The translations under genes and the position numbers were made by a program. The notes beneath the pieces were generated by a model that ran no database searches, was not told the DNA's origin, and was given only the letters and a program-made list of their open reading frames with translations. From Anomaloglossus baeobatrachus (taxonomy: Eukaryota > Chordata > Amphibia > Anura > Aromobatidae): 64,000 nucleotides of DNA. The DNA is taken from the NCBI RefSeq assembly GCF_048569485.1, contig NC_134354.1, positions 512,812,280 to 512,876,279 of the forward strand, given 5' to 3'. Shown here one piece after another: positions 1-12,643 of the stretch (the stretch's first letter is position 1; each line of letters begins with the position of its first letter).

Positions 1-1550
1 CCGCCGGCACTGAAGACAGCTGGTTATGTGGGGGTGTCAGACCCTGTCCGATAAGACATTGACAACCTATCCTAAGGATATGCCCATCAGTGTTAAATTA
101 GTGGACAAGCCTTTAAGCTTAATTTTCCTGCCCACGAAAAAACGCTCTGGCCTCCGTGGTTTTTCCTAGCAGTGGCATGCCTTCTCCTGTGCTAGGTTTA
201 GTGTGATAGAAAAATAAAATATGTAAAACATATAATATACATATGTTTTGCCAAAAGTAGTTCATGATCCGATGTTCTCCCCCCCACTCTTATAAGATTA
301 TTAAAAGAAAATGCTTCAGTGCCTATGTAACTTTACAGTTAATACGTATAGCATCTCTGTCCACATGGGGCATATTCATCTCCAGATGAACTCGTCCGGA
401 CATCAAATTGAGATCCAAAACCTGTTGACCTCATTGGCACCATTTTGGTATTCTTGCATTTGAGCTTTATTGGCATAGTTGTGTGATTTTTTTTTTTGTT
501 TTTTTTATCTGTTTTTGATGCGTGTAACTGGGTCATTATCATTTTTCCCCAGAGTGGAACAAACCAGGGTATTAAGCAGCACTATGCTGACAAACCACTG
601 TACGGGAGAGAGGAGTAGTGCATTTAAGAGGGGTTGGAAAGGGGTTACCAGATGGTGCTAGTCACCAGGGACAGCTGTTGTGTCCTGGCTTTTATTATTC
701 CATCCTGTCGCACCAAATCTTTTTAGCAAGGAAATGCAAGATTACATATCCCATAGGGAGACTCTCTCTGAAAGATGTATTTTTGATTTCCTGCCATATT
801 ACTACGAGACGTATTTTGAGCATTTAGCCTTGTGTATACATTCAACATGCTGAACGATGCTTTGAGCTGATGAGAGGCCTAGTATAATGCGTTCTGGGGC
901 TTAGGTGACATGGAGTATAGCGATGGTTTGATTTCATTCTGTATAATATCAAACCCATAAGATTTAGTGTTGGAATTTTATATATTTCAGGAACTTGGAG
1001 TATACTTCATAACAGCATCGTGATGAGTAACGTCCGTGCAAACACCTGGTTTTAGTTCAGGCTTCTTTATCTTTGAATCAGTCCATAATTCGGGTCTATA
1101 ACAATATTCTGAAGGGAGCAAAACTGCAAGAGCAAGGTTGACATTTGGACTGTCAAATGCAACATGACCTCTTTTTTGGGGGGTGGAGGATTCCAGTATT
1201 AAGAATTTCATCAATTCAACTGTATATACATTTACATGAGAAAAATTGTGAAGAGGTCAATGGCTTCTAATTTATTTTATTTTTAATGGAAATACCAATA
1301 ATAATTAATAATAATAATTTTATTCATTTATATAGCGCTATTAATTCCACAGCGCTTTTCATACATGGGCAATAATTAAGGTAGCTTTTTTTTGCCAGTA
1401 CATTTGCGGTAATTGTATCCAAAGTGACTGCTAAGTAAAAGCAGATGGCAATCTGGGGAATCATAGAAAATCGATCAGTAATTGGATTAGGTGGTGAAAG
1501 GGTAGGTGAATGATCATGATATGTCTGTGTGCTGGACCTGCACAAATGTG
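1..1550. other. Non-coding DNA, presumed GPM6B intron 1, with repeat debris
   Basis: No exon-like reading frame is supported. Bases 50-120 resemble degenerate repeat sequence. About 1308-1365 is a short copy of the tail of the tRNA-derived SINE seen whole at 22.8-23.0 kb: a 'tatagcgctattaattccac' motif next to an (aat)n run. Placement in GPM6B intron 1 is inferred from the first recognised exon at 16555 lacking a start codon. Confidence 0.5.
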
Positions 1551-2001
1551 TTAAAGCACCACTCCAGCTTTTGTTTTTTGTTTTCTTTTTTTTTTTTTTC
1601 CAGCACTGGAATGGTGCTTTCAATCTATGGTCCTTGTCTTTATCTTACACTCACTCTCTGGTGTTTTCACCGTTTATTGGTGTCTTCCCAGTCCCATGGC
1701 GCCATCTTCTGACCTCAACTTCTGAGTGTCCAAAGTCAAACTTTACGCCGGAGGGCACAAGCTCTTAATGCAAGTTTATGAGAGCAAGAATGAGACTCTC
1801 ATAGACTTCCATTGATGGGTGACTTTTGACTTGTTTTCAAAGACATTTTGTAGCAATTCATAAAGTCACAACTGCCTGAGACTGATGTGAGCTGTGACGA
1901 TAGAAGGTGAAGATGCCGGAGGTTGAGTATAAGACAGTAGTTAAGGGACTTGGATTAGGAGCGCCACTCCAGTGGTAAAATACACAAAAATGCTGCTTTA
2001 A
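1551..2001. mobile_element. T2-type MITE with TTAA target duplication
   Basis: The left end reads TTAAAGCACCACTCCAG and the right end TGCTGCTTTAA, so the unit is flanked by TTAA (1551-1554 and 1998-2001). CCACTCCAG recurs near both ends. TTAA flanks and an AAAG start match the T2/Kolobok-like MITEs described from Xenopus. There is no coding capacity. The family name is an inference. Confidence 0.6.
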
Positions 2002-2010
2002 ATAAAATAA

Positions 2011-2374
2011 GGGTACGTTCTTACAATTAGTAAGACGACGCGTTCTAGACAGTGTCCTTCATCTTCCGGAGACATTCGTGTTCTCCGCGAGGTAGCACGG
2101 CGTTCATTCCCACTATCAGAATTCTGATCACAGCGAATTTTCGCTTTGTTCTCCCACTGGGATTACTTGCATCTCCCTAAGAATAAATTGATATGCTGTG
2201 GCTCTGAAAGCTGTGCCGCGTATCAGTTTACACTGCGTAGAAAAGAAGCACAGTGGGCATTGGATTTCTAGAAATCCTTCCAACTGTGCTTGTACTGTAC
2301 AACACAGCATTTTGGACGCAGCGAAAACATGCTGCTTCCAAAACGCTGCAAACACTGATCGTGTGGACGTACCC
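2011..2374. mobile_element. MITE with GGGTACGT ends and TWA flanks (PIF/Harbinger-like)
   Basis: The termini GGGTACGTTC and GGACGTACCC are inverted repeats, flanked by TAA (2008-2010) and TTA (2375-2377). The interior is AT-poor and has no coding sequence. It sits 10 bp from the preceding TTAA element. Confidence 0.5.
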
Positions 2375-2563
2375 TTAAGGTTATATGCACATGAACGCCC
2401 CGTTTTTGCGGGCCGCAAAAAAATGGTCCTGTTTTTCCATGGATGCATCCATGTGACATCGGCATCCGTTCTGTTCCATATACGATCTGTGTGCCTTCTG
2501 GTTTGTTTTTTTTTAGGACCGCAAAAAAAACTGAAGGAGGGTTACATACAGTCAGAAGCTAGA

Positions 2564-2640
2564 AAAATAGCTGGATAGATAATAGATGGATGGATAGATA
2601 ATAAATAGATAAATAATAGATAAGAAAGTCATATATAACG
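2564..2640. repeat. (ATAG/ATGG)n microsatellite
   Basis: A run of imperfect GATA/GATG tetranucleotides ('ggatagataatagatggatg'). Confidence 0.8.
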
Positions 2641-2739
2641 TCCTACTCCCCAGCATTTTGTAATCTTGCACCCTTTAATGCCTTCCATAGGACACTAAAG
2701 GGTGTTTAGCCTTGTACTTAGCCAAAAAAATAAATAATT

Positions 2740-4080
2740 TAAAAAAACGTGGGGTCCGCCCTTATTTTTTGTAGGCAGACTGCAGCTGGCAGCTTCAACT
2801 GGACTGGTAATCCAAAACAGAGGCCACTCCACGCTGTTATTTTAAATTTAAATAAATAATTTGAAAACTAAATACGTGGGGTCCCCAGAAAATTGGATCA
2901 CCAGCTAAGGTAAAGCGGACATCTGTGGTCTGGTATTCTCAGACTGGGGAGGTCCACGGTTATTGGACCCTCCCCAGCCTAAAAATAGCATGCTGTTGCT
3001 GCCCCAGAAGTTGCGCATCCATTAGATGCGTAATCCTGGCGCTTCGCCCCAGCTCATGTCGCCCTGGTGCGGTGGCAAACTGGGTAATATATGGGGTTGA
3101 TACCAGCTGTGTAATGTCACCTGGCTTGTGTAATGTCACCTGGCTTGTGTAATGTCACGGCCTCTGTGATCTCACGGCATCTATCGGATACCCGACATCA
3201 CTAACCCAGTCAATAAAAAAAAAAGACAAATTTTTATTTGAAGAAAAAAAAAAACCTCCCCAACTCCATTCCATCTTTCACCAATTTATTGAAAAGAAAA
3301 AACAAATCTGGGTCTGGTGTAATCCAATACGATCCCAAGACGTTCCATACTCACTGTCCCAGTCAATGAAGACCAGAATGTTCTCCATTGGCTGGGAGAG
3401 CAGTGCAGTGACCTTAGCTAACATCATTAGTTTAGACCAGGTCACCACAGGGCACGACGAGCACCACATCATGAGGTTAGCTAAATACATTACCTGTGGT
3501 GGTGAACGTCGCTGAAATTGTGACATCAGCACTAGTCACTGAGTTCAATGACCGCCGTGTTGTCACGCAAAGTATCGCGTGAGCCCGTGACCTCACCGCT
3601 AGTAAGTCTCAGGCTGCTCGCGAGACTTGAGGGGATATCGCTGTGGGCATGGAACTCAGTGACGAGCGCTGACGTCATGAGTACAGCGGAATTCATCTCC
3701 GCAGGTAATGAACTTGGCTAACCTCCTGATGTCTGCGCTTGTCATCCCCGCAGCTGCTGACACACTGCTGTGTGAGCAGATGCTATCACACTGCTGTGCG
3801 AGCAGCTGCGGGGCTGTCGGGGAGTGGATCATAGACTGCAGTGGCACCGATAGACTGAAGCCACACGGAAATGCTTCCATGTGGCTTCCGGGGATTATGC
3901 GGACAGATTGACTTGTATCGAGTTACGGTCCGCAATTGCGGAACAGAATAGGACATGTTCCATAATAACGGAATGGACATACGGACACGATGTGTTTTTT
4001 GTAGAAACTGATGGCACATGGAAATGCTTGTGTTCCATCCGATCCTACACAAAACACATTGAAAAGATGGTCTAGTCAGT
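2740..4080 (+). repeat. Dispersed non-coding repeat related to the 41-kb MITE interior
   Basis: Bases about 2750-3130 match, in opposite orientation, the interior of the large MITE at 39.96-42.05 kb (around 40990-41270). Shared text includes 'tattctcagactgggga', 'cctaaaaatagcatgctg' and 'atatatggggttgataccag'. Part of 3085-3160 is a short tandem duplication of a 'tgtaatgtcacctggcttg' unit. No coding potential; the short frames in it are chance. Confidence 0.6.
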
Positions 4081-4225
4081 ACATATACAAAAAAAAAACA
4101 GGAACTGACCATGACAGATGGAGAGGTCATCAGAATGAGCCCTAATAGAGTGAATTCTTTGAGTAGTAAAGTAAAATATTTAATTCATGAAGACTGTCAA
4201 CATGGAGAAAATAATGGTGTATATA

Positions 4226-4641
4226 CTAAAGGGAACCTGACAGCTGATACATGCTGCCCAAACTGTGGCTGTATTATCCCAAAAAGGTATGTTTGACTCT
4301 GAAATGCTGTGGCATTTAAGTCAAAAATGTCAGCGACCAAGCTACACGGCAAACTAATCAGACAGGTGGGACCCCGCCGGAAGCTTCTCTCTGCCCGCTG
4401 ACTGGGACTGACAGGACTTTGTCTACGTGCACATATAGGCACAGACCTGTCAGTCTGGGGCAGCGAGCAGGGACAAGCCACAGGGTCCCGCCTGTCTGAC
4501 TAGTTTATGGTGCGACTCGGTTTTCCTTTTGAATCGCCACATTTTAAAGTCAAACGTGCCTGGCTGGGATAATACAACCAGTGGCTGATACATGCTGACC
4601 AAGCCATGGGCAGCATACATCAGCTGTCAGGTTACCTTTAG
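4226..4641. mobile_element. T2-like MITE with about 35-bp inverted ends
   Basis: The left end CTAAAGGGAACCTGACAGC and the right end GCTGTCAGGTTACCTTTAG form long terminal inverted repeats that continue inward (GATACATGCTGCCC against GGGCAGCATACATC). AAAGGGAACC is the terminal motif of the other T2-like copies in this window. Confidence 0.65.
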
Positions 4642-4801
4642 TGTACAAACCAGTCATTGCGCCATGTTGATAGTCTTCTTAAATTAGATATTTCACCTTA
4701 CTACATAAAAATAATTCACACAGTTAATTGTGTGGAAATTCTTACTTAACATTATAGGCCACGTGTGTGTGTATTTACATTCTTATGTATAGATTTACAT
4801 A

Positions 4802-5660
4802 CAGTCATAGCCAAAAGTGTTGGCACCCTTAATTGTCCCCCCCCCCCTCTTCCCACCCCCCCAAAAGTAGAAGGATGTGCTTTTACAAAAAGCTTTATCT
4901 TGATCTTATCTGTCCACAAAATGCTTTTCCAGAAGGATTTGTCTGTGTCAGCAGTGGGGTTCTCCAGGGTCTCCAGTCATAGCGTTTTATTTTATTCAAA
5001 TGTCAACGGATAGTTCACGCTGACACTGATGCACCCTGGGCCTGCAGAACAGCTTGAATTTATTTGGAACTTGATTGATTGGGGCTGCTTAGCCACCATC
5101 CAGGCTAATATGCGTTGCAAGGTTTCATCAGTTTTTCTCTGCCATTCACATCCAGGAAGATTTGCTACAACGCCCTGGGTTGTAAACTTTTTGACTATGA
5201 TGTGAACTGTGGACAAAGGAATCTCTGGAGATGGATTTCAGAACCAAATTTGTTGAAAAATATCAACAATCTCAAGGTTTCAAGTTGTCAGTTCTCTTTT
5301 CCCTTTCTGTTCTCAGTATGGCACACAAAGATCGAGACAACTTCTCCCGATTTTATCTGGTTTCATGTGTGATTTTCATATTGCCCACACCTGTTACTTG
5401 CCACAGGTGACGTTGAACAACCATCAAATGCTTGAAATAAAATTGTTTACCCACAAATTTTGGAAAGGTACCAACAATTTTGTCCTTCCCATTTTGAGGG
5501 TATTGTGTGAAATTTTGTCCAATTTGCCTTTTGGGTTTTTTTTGTGTTCTTCCAATACACAAAGGAAATAAACATGTATAACAAAATGTGTAATTTTTTG
5601 AGAGAAATACTTCATTTTCTGGAACTATTTCAAGGGTACCAACACTTTCGGCCATGATCG
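4802..5660 (-). mobile_element. Tc1/mariner-like element, internally deleted
   Basis: Starts after TA at 4800 with CAGTCATAGCCAAAAGTGTT and ends with the inverted form AACACTTTCGGCCATGA. The interior resembles Tc1-type transposon DNA on the - strand (5090-5450) but keeps no usable frame. At about 0.86 kb it is roughly half of an autonomous Tc1 element. The Tc1 assignment rests on TA flanks and TIR style. Confidence 0.65.
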
Positions 5661-5739
5661 AACATGTAAAGAAATGTCTATTAGCGCTACTAGTTTCATT
5701 TTGATATCTGTAACATTTCTCTTTGGCTAGAGGCTGAAG

Positions 5740-6168
5740 CCACAGTACATATGTTCCCACATTGTGTTTTTTGCTGCATGTTTTGCAGCATTTGTCCATG
5801 GGTTTTATGCAAATTTAAAAGCTTTTTACAGTATCAGCAAAGACTAGGAGATTCCAGAAATCTCATGCAAACTCTTGCTTTTTTTCCTGACTAAAATGTA
5901 AAACTGCTGCGTTTTTTAAATAAGTTGCACATCCATTCTTTCATCGTTTTTGCAGCATTTCTTCATCATTGAAACCAATGATAAAATGCAAAACCGCTTC
6001 TATTGCATTATTGCTTTTTTTGCGGTGAAATAAAGTTTATTAAACCTGTACGGTAGAGATATGACACACCAAAAAACTCAAAAAAATCTGCTTTTTGAAA
6101 GACATTTTTTACTGCCAAGACAGCCGGTTTTGGCTGCAGAAAAAAAACGCAACATGTGAACATAGCCT
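5740..6168. mobile_element. MITE of the GGCTATGTGCAC family, degenerate
   Basis: The right end AAAAAACGCAACATGTGAACATAGCC is followed by TTA. The left end near 5745 has a decayed inverted version ('gttcccacattgtgtttttt'). It belongs with the cleaner copies at 19855, 39959 and 50956. Confidence 0.5.
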
Positions 6169-6169
6169 T

Positions 6170-7335
6170 AGATTGTAAGGGTCCTAACTCTACTTGTCGC
6201 CTTGTTGAGCTTTTGTTTTTGTCATTTTGTACATCTTTGGCCTCCTGATCAACACTGCGGAATATGTTGCCACTATATAAATAAGTTATTATTAAGTGGC
6301 TCTCCTCCTTTTTTCATTCAATTAGGTCAGAGGTTTCCATCCATGAACTGCTAACATTGTGTGCCCAGAGAGAGAATGACGTCTATTGTCCTGTGTATCC
6401 ACATTGGAAACACTGCATTTTTTTATAAAGTGGTAATGAATGGTACAGTGACCCACTTACTGAATATGAAATATTAGTCAGATGGAATTTCCCTTTACAA
6501 ATAAAGAAAAACCTATTCTGCATTTTCATAAAATCTGCAAAATGAATAATTCAGCAAAACCATGCAATTTAAGACCTCGGTCCTGAAAACAGATTTGTAC
6601 CATTTGCTAGACACCAGATGGCTGTATTAGAGGCGAGGGCATCAGCAAATGGCAATTTGTGTAATCTGGGGCTTTTGAAGGCTGTAGTGCCGTATAAGCC
6701 ATGCTTGCGGTGATGCATGAATTGTGAACTTGTGGCTTCTGAATATTCCGGCTTTGTTATATGTCTGGGACTCTAATCCAGATTGTGCCAGTAAACCATA
6801 TACTTCTCTGTTTATGGCCAGTCACGCAGGGTTAAGTGTCTACTTTCGCTACGGTAAAAGACATGGTCCCAATGTTGCTCTACTCAAAAAAAATGTAATT
6901 TAGACTTCTTTATGAAATTTCTTAAAACACCAATGTATGTCCCTTTTATGTAGTTTAATGTTAAGTGTCCTCTCCAAATAGTTGGTAAGGGAAAGGGTTG
7001 AAGGATTAAGATTGCGAGCCCAATCGGGGACGGTGATGTCTGTAAAGCGCTGTGGAACTAATGGCGCTAAATACATAATAAATGGGAAGGGATGGATCTT
7101 CCATGCTCATTGTAGCAAGTGGCCGTGAGTAAGGTGAACCTGATCTTTTTGATGAGAAGTAGTTAATAATCCATCCCATAATTATTGATCCATTAACAAG
7201 TCATAGTGAATATTGTGTGGTTGACACAAATTTATTCTTTTTTTTGCAGCTTCAGGTTTTTTGGTCTTTTGAGTTGGATGTTTCTATGTTTACTGAAGTA
7301 AAATTATAAGCATTTCGGGGGGGGTTCACTTTTTT
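6170..7335. other. Non-coding intronic DNA with two SINE-tail fragments
   Basis: No gene seen. About 6258-6295 ('ggaatatgttgccactatat') and 7005-7085 ('gtaaagcgctgtggaact', then 'ataataaatg') are 3'-tail fragments of the tRNA-derived SINE, in + orientation. Confidence 0.5.
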
Positions 7336-7339
7336 TTTT

Positions 7340-7990
7340 GACAAACACATCAAGGTAACACAAAGTCCCAATATTTGCAGTTTTTAGTTTATTTTTTCAA
7401 GATTTCTGCAGTTTGCCCTGCCATGCTGGATATCACCTTCTGGGCCCAATTCTGACAGATGACATCGCATTCTTGTGTAATCATGGCTCTTCTTTTTGTC
7501 TACCACCTTTTTGATGATTTACTACAGGCTTTCAATGGGATTGAGAACTTGAAAGTTTCCTGGCCATGAACCCAAATTTCGATGTTTTGTTCATCAGGCC
7601 AGTGATCACTATTGCCTTGTGACAAGTGCCCCATCATGCTGGAAGGAGAATTGTTAATCCACAAATTGCTCCTGGATCGTTTGGAGAAGTTGCTCTTAGA
7701 GGATGTTCAGATACCATTCCTTATTCATGGCAAAGTTCTTAGGCAAAATTGTGGGTGATCCCACTTACTTGAATGAAAAGCAACCCCACACATGAATGGT
7801 CTCATAATGCTTTACTGTTGGAATGAGACAGGACTAATCATAATGTTCACTTTTTCTTCTTCGAACAATAATTCTTGTAATTTTCTAAATAGTCTGAAGG
7901 GGGCTTCATCAGAGAAAATAACTTTACCTCAGTCGTTTGTAGTCCAATCAATTTTTTTTTCCTGCAAAGAAATATTCTCTGATGTAGCCA
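7340..7990 (-). pseudogene. Tc1/mariner transposase fossil, N-terminus missing
   Basis: On the - strand near 7930-7860 the sequence decodes to FSLMKPPSDYLEN, a decayed form of the Tc1-family segment FSDESPFRLF that carries the first catalytic Asp. Further downstream (7600-7400) come Tc1-like stretches such as EIWVHGQETFKF. Stops interrupt every frame, and the part encoding the DNA-binding N-terminus (above 7990) is absent. No clear terminal repeats were found. A dead DNA transposon, not a host gene. Confidence 0.6.
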
Positions 7991-7999
7991 AGGGCGGAA

Positions 8000-9710
8000 T
8001 GATGAGTCATTGCAACCGGGCCTGGGTTGCATGGGGCCTGCTGTCCTCAGCCCCTGCTTCAGCAGACCTGGAAACCCGGAATGCAGACAGTCCACGTAAA
8101 TGCAGTATAAATAAAATGTCCAGGTTGCCTCCTGCACTCTTCTAGGAATCTTGGGTACAGGGGTCCGCTTTATAATGTTCAGGTTTCTCAATGCTGGTCT
8201 GTGTTTGCTCCACACATCCAGCTCACACAGCATGTACTGCTCCCACAGCCTAGATCCCAACTGAGACCCACCCTGCTGTGCTCTGCAGGATTAAATGGAA
8301 TTCCCCTGACATGAGCCTGTTGCAAAACCCGGACTGGAGCGAGAGTTCCGTACCACTGCCAAACCTACAGAACTCTCCAAAAATAAAAGCCCTAACAGGT
8401 TTCATTAAACAAAGTATTTGGTCAAATAGCTTGACAAAGTTCACGCTCTTTTATTTTGTGTTGCACTCAGATTGGCGATTGTGACTACAGCACACTCCAG
8501 CAGGTCTCACAAGGTCTCCAAGCACATTCTGAAGGAAACATACAGACCTTCATATAGGACACTGGTCACTGCCTCATAGTATGTACACTAATAAACAATG
8601 TTCATGGATAGAGAAGTACCACATGGAAGATATTCCCTTTTTACAATCTGCACTGACCCCATCTGTCTCTAGATTGTCCAATAGCTTAGCTGCTCGCTTT
8701 GTCTCTTTGTCATCTCGCTAACTTTCCAGTCATACCAGTTAATCCCCTAATGTGTGGTGGTAAGCTATGGATTATATCAGTCCTAGATGCAGCTCAGTGA
8801 TTTGTAGTATTTTATTCTTGGGTTCAATATACGGTTTATTTTTTAATTACAAAGTAATTTCACTGGATTTCGTCAGGATGTGCACATCCTCCTAGACGGT
8901 CACTAATAAGTCTGGTCACCGAAGTGACACAGTTGGGCTGATTGCACTCACCACATTAACCACATTATTACACGCAGTATATTGGAAGCTTCAGAGTGGA
9001 AAGTCTTATTTCCAGCCAGTTCTTGACACATCGTCGTTTGTCTTGCTGACGATGACTAGATGACTCTGGCTGCCAGATAAAAAATGTATTATTAATAAAA
9101 AAAGAATCTGTCAGGGTAAAGTACAACTTGCATTGTGCAATGTCTTAAAAAGAACATAATCCCCTCTACTCCCTTTGCCCAGGACTGTATATATCAATTC
9201 TGAATTGGCTGCCAACGCTGTTGCTTTCTTGAGCATTTTTCTCCACTTTTCTTTCTTTTCCTCAGAGTTTAGCGATCCCTAGGCAGAATATCTTTGAAGT
9301 GAGTAAAACTTAATGGGTAACATTTAGCATTTGCATGGTCTCTAGCCACTTGCCTTTTATTTACTTTGTCTATATTTATTTTATATTTCCTGGAGAACAG
9401 ATACGTTTCTATGCTGCGACCTTTATGGGACAGGCAGGTGGGCACTCTCTGATCACATCACTTCCTAGCAATAGACTTTATTAGGTGACTCCTCAAGTGC
9501 AGACTAGTCATTCATCTGGAACAATAAGGGTACCAGCTATCAGCCGCCCTGTTAGACTAGATTGTACAGAATCCCACAGAACTAGCACCTATAACAGAGG
9601 CATGACATGACACATCCCTTTACCATAAGAGGACTGTTTGAAGTCAGTTCTTGTTCGTTCTTTGTGCCAAATGTATGTCTCGTACTGTGATAAATTTGGT
9701 CCTCTTTAGT
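8000..9710. other. Non-coding intronic DNA, nothing recognised
   Basis: I see no exon, RNA gene or bounded mobile element on either strand. Short frames here lack coding character. Confidence 0.4.
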
Positions 9711-9715
9711 TGTTA

Positions 9716-10259
9716 AGGCCGCTTTACACGCAACATAGTTAACGAGATGTCGTTGGGGTCACGGAATTCGTGACGTACATCCGGCCTCGTTAGCGACGTC
9801 ATTGCGTGTGAAACGCATGAACGACTGTTAATGATCAAAATTACCTAATCGTTGACACGTCGTTCCTTTCCCAATTATCGTTGCTGTTGCAGGACGCAGG
9901 TTGTTCATCGTTCCTGTGGCAGCACACATCGCTACGTGTGACACCACCGGAACGAGGAACATCACCTTACCTGCGGCCGCCCGCAATAAGGAAGGAAGGT
10001 GGTGGGCGGTATGTATGCTCGCTCATCTCCGCCCCTCCGCTTCTATTGGGCGGCCACTTAGTGACGCCGCACGAACCACCCCCTTAGAAAGGAGGCGGTT
10101 CGCCGGCCACAGCGATGTCGCTAGGCAGGTAAGTATGTGTGACGGATGTAAGCGATGTTGTGCGCCATGGGCAGCGATTTGCCAGTGATGCACAACCGAC
10201 GGGGCCGGGTACGCTCTCTAGCGATATCGATAGCGATATCGCTGCGTGTAAAGCCCGCT
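9716..10259. mobile_element. TWA-flanked MITE (PIF/Harbinger-like), copy H2
   Basis: The ends GGCCGCTTTACACGCAACAT and GCTGCGTGTAAAGCCCGC form an inverted repeat set in TTAA-rich flanks (TTA/TAA). The interior carries a GC-box plus inverted CCAAT block at 10026-10050 (gcccctccgcttctattgg) shared with five other copies in the window, and repeated gcgatatcg/tcgttcct motifs. No transposase is present. Three-base TWA duplications across sibling copies favour PIF/Harbinger. Confidence 0.7.
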
Positions 10260-10795
10260 TAAGACTTCCCTGGAGAACTAATCTTTCGCCTTTTATGCCA
10301 CCCATCTGGGCAGAGCACTGGCGGACACAGACAGATGACGGCCCCTGTGCAGGAACAGTATATGGGCCCTTTACAGCAAAAGAGCTGCTTATAATGCACA
10401 TTTCCACCTGCTTTGGAGGTAGAAATGGGCCCCCTTACCTCTTGGACCCCTGAGTGTGGTTGCACAGGTTGCACCAATGTTGTGTCTGCCCCCGGGCAGA
10501 GTGCATTTGCGACATTATGTGCAGCATTTTGAAATACTGTATCATAGATATGGCAAAAACTATGAAAATGCCTGGGACTCGCCTCTTGTCTTTTGTAAGA
10601 AAAAAATGACGGACTGAGCCAAAATGCTTTTAAAAATGGCACACATGCTTTATAAAACTAAAAATAATGCAATCTGGGCCAAAATCCTGGGTGCAAGACA
10701 TAGGGTGAATTTCCCCCAAAGTGTTCTGCGAAGGTGTCATGGCAAAAATATCACATTTTAAAAATTGTCTTAACTTCTTTAGTAAAGCTGGTGTC

Positions 10796-11613
10796 ACACT
10801 AAACGACAGCGACAACGACGTCGCTGTTACGTCACCATTTTCGGTGACGTAACAGCGACCTTGTAAGTCGCTGTTATGATCGCTGCTTAGCTGTCAAACA
10901 CAGCAGAAGCAGCGATCATAAGGTCGCTGTGCTACATGTTCAGAGAGCAGGGAGCCGCGCTTAGCGCTGGCTCCTTGCTCTCCTGCAGCACACATCGGGT
11001 TAATTAACCCGATGTGTGCTGCAGCTACATGTCACAGTTCAGAGAGCAGGGAGCCGCGCTTAGCGCTGGCTCCTTGCTCTCCTGCAGCACACATCGGGTT
11101 AATTAACCCGATGTGTGCTGCAGCTACATGTCACAGTGCAGAGAGCCGCGCGCACTGCTTAGCGCTGGCTCCTTGCTCTCCTTGCTACAGTATGCATCGG
11201 GTTAATTACCCGATGCATACTGCAGCCACATGTCACAGTGCAGGAGCCGGCACTGGCAGCAAGAGCGGAGGCTGGTAACCAGCGTAAACATCGGGTAACC
11301 AGGGAAAGGTCTTCCCTTGGTTACCCGATGTTTACGCTGGTTACAGCTTACCGCAGCTGCCAGTGCCGGCTCCTGATCGCTTCATTTCGTCGCTCTCTCG
11401 CTGTCACACACAGCGATGTGTGTGTCACAGCGGGAGAGTGACGACCAAAAAATGAAGCTGGACATTCAGCAACGACCGGCGACCTCACAGCAGGGGCCAG
11501 GTCGTTGCTGGATGTCACACACAGCGACAGCGACGGGACGTCGCTGCAACGTCACAGAAAATGGTGACGTAGCAGCGACGTCGTTGTCGTCGTCGTTATG
11601 TGTGACACCAGCT
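10796..11613. mobile_element. TWA-flanked MITE (PIF/Harbinger-like), copy H3
   Basis: Flanked by TAA on both sides (10793-10795, 11614-11616). The ends AGCTGGTGTCACACTAAACG and GTTATGTGTGACACCAGCT are inverted repeats. The outer arms also pair: AACGACGTCGCTG and GGTGACGTAAC against their complements at 11525-11600. The middle has three tandem copies of a 99-bp palindromic unit and a TCGGGTAACC palindromic module. Non-coding; at 818 bp it is the largest member of its type here. Confidence 0.75.
10941..11237. repeat. 99-bp tandem repeat, three units, inside MITE H3
   Basis: The motif cagagag...ccgcg...gcgctggctcc starts at 10941, 11040 and 11139, a constant 99-bp period. Each unit contains a long palindrome centred on GGGTTAATTAACCC (units 1 and 2) or GGGTTAATTACCC (unit 3). 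Confidence 0.85.
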
Positions 11614-11616
11614 TAA

Positions 11617-12640
11617 CTGGTCACTATTTTCTTCGTGCAGAAGAGCCACAACTTCTTTTCCTGATGGTTAAACAGCTGGGTAACGCTGGAGGAACAGTTG
11701 TCTATTTCCCAGTAGTTATCGCCACCATGACAGTAGAATCCTTGAGCAACATATGCCTTGTATTAGGCTGCACTGTTAAGTGATTGTTTGGACAATAGTA
11801 AAGTCTCCGTAGAGTGCATGAGACTGAACTCTGTGACAACTGGAGGGGACATCTCTCCTACCATTGGCTCTCAAATGCTTCCCATGGTAAAATATTTGCT
11901 TTAGCTAACTGATATTTACATGACCCGTCTTACCCGTACAGGGACAGACACTTTTCAGCTGTTGAAGTTCGCGTATCCCATCATGTGGTGGATGTATAGA
12001 AGCCTCGATTGTAGGGCTGTGGATATAGGATGATAATTGCAGCTGCTTAGTCCTGTTAATTGTATCCGGTTACTATCGGAGCTTTTCCTAAATAACTTTG
12101 TACACAAAGCATTATTCTGGTGATTTATTTTGTTATGCATCAGTTTATGTTGTTTATAAACTGTGCTAATCCTTTGGTTCACTTTCTAGCAGATTATTAG
12201 TTCTAAAGAGTAACATCCCCTTTCTCCTCTGTTCTAGACCAGTTATTAATCAGTAGAACATTCCAAAAATGTACAGAATGTTGTGATTTATTCATTGTGG
12301 CAGTGGTTAACATTATTCCATAAGCCATATATAATTCTGGAACAAAGTGTATATATAATTGAATTGGATGACTTTTTTGTTGCTGTTGTTGCATGAATGG
12401 TAATGGAAAACCAGGTCAGTAACGCTTGTGTACGCTGTCAATCTTTAGAGCTTAATGGACATTATAGACAGGTCTCTATTGATCTAATTTTTACAGACTG
12501 TCCTTGAAAATAAACAATGGTGTATACATAGTGCTTCTGCATGCTCATGTCATTCTATTTAGTGCCTGTTTTTAATCAACGTTAAAGACTCGTGAGTTCA
12601 AAACGGCATTGATCATTCCTTCACCTTCTTTAACTCCAAA
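11617..12640. other. Non-coding intronic DNA, nothing recognised
   Basis: No supported gene or bounded repeat; AT-rich sequence with short chance frames. Confidence 0.4.
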
Positions 12641-12643
12641 GTC

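Noticed and set aside
2198-2578. 126-residue + strand frame
   Set aside because: Runs across the end of a MITE into a dispersed repeat; opposite-strand frames are equally open.
5353-5799. 148-residue frame on the - strand
   Set aside because: Crosses the right end of a Tc1-like element; part is terminal repeat, part flanking DNA.
10941-11237. CRISPR-like regular spacing
   Set aside because: The 99-bp units are contiguous tandem copies with no unique spacers, in an animal genome.
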